This document shows, one piece after another, positions 63,882 through 64,000 of a DNA stretch of 64,000 nt. The notes beneath the pieces are model-generated. The model saw only the letters and a list, made by a program, of their open reading frames with translations. It searched no databases and had not been told where the DNA came from. The position numbers were made by a program, and so were the translations under genes. The stretch's first letter is position 1. Each line of letters opens with the position of its first letter. The DNA comes from an uncultured Bulleidia sp. (GTDB lineage: Bacteria; Bacillota_I; Bacilli_A; Erysipelotrichales; Erysipelotrichaceae): the NCBI GenBank assembly GCA_934725105.1, contig CAKVBD010000008.1, forward strand, positions 5,004-69,003. Reading direction: 5' to 3'.

Positions 63882-64000
63882 AAAAGCCATTATTTTGTGA
63901 AAAAAATGTGATTTTTTTACATTAGCTGAACTGAAAAGTTAAATTCCACTTTCGTATGTGCGAAATAGAATTTACTATTTCACCAACTTCTAGTTGATTT

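Overview
The window is low-GC Firmicutes DNA. AGGAGG-type ribosome sites, the rimP-nusA-rnpM-infB-rbfA order, a CpsC/CpsD/LCP capsule-control operon, an ECF transporter, PTS-type glycerol kinase and pyruvate phosphate dikinase together fit a gut Erysipelotrichia-like bacterium. This placement is inference; there is no rRNA or other marker here. Almost every gene is on the minus strand. I saw no rRNA, tRNA or CRISPR array.

Layout. 1-5.4 kb: partial Nudix gene, then an operon of a UPF0397-type ECF S component, a fused double EcfA, EcfT and two SAM hydroxide adenosyltransferase (SAM-HAT) paralogues, one of which lacks the usual active-site His. 5.4-7.1 kb: an AbiE-type toxin-antitoxin cassette lying between two near-identical terminators. 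7.1-13.1 kb: a 1399-residue surface protein (metallo-beta-lactamase fold plus two esterase domains) with a CRE-like site upstream, and two RpiR-type regulators, one split by a stop codon. 13.2-16.3 kb: capsule control (CpsC, CpsD kinase, LCP ligase). 16.4-18.1 kb: an orphan HipA-like kinase and a VanZ protein. 18.2-23.5 kb: a defence patch with a complete ABC three-component (ABC-3C) system and a HEPN-like protein. 23.8-33.4 kb: accessory DNA with fragments, a GC-rich DUF4143 ATPase, a secreted transglutaminase-like protein with four almost identical ricin-type repeats, a group II intron fragment, an IS1380 element and IS66 debris. 33.6-46.6 kb: an exopolysaccharide cluster (Wzx, Wzy, glycosyltransferases, acyltransferase, epimerase, priming transferase) containing decayed licD and rfbA/rfbC. 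46.9-52.6 kb: an ATPase/TOPRIM gene pair whose TOPRIM gene is cut by an IS21 element, itself carrying a nested IS1595-like element. 52.8-64 kb: housekeeping DNA (rbfA, infB, rnpM, nusA, rimP), a second orphan HipA-like kinase, glpK, a decayed antitoxin-like locus and ppdK.

How it fits together. The capsule-control operon and the distant priming transferase share a 27-bp promoter block with 9-bp periodicity, so they may be co-regulated even though 30 kb of defence and mobile DNA separates them. CRE-like sites upstream of ppdK and of the surface esterase, and the regulatory His in GlpK, suggest carbon-catabolite control. The middle of the window combines defence genes, IS elements and gene remnants, as expected of an accessory island. 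The ABC-3C system looks intact, while the ATPase/TOPRIM system looks disabled by the IS21 insertion.
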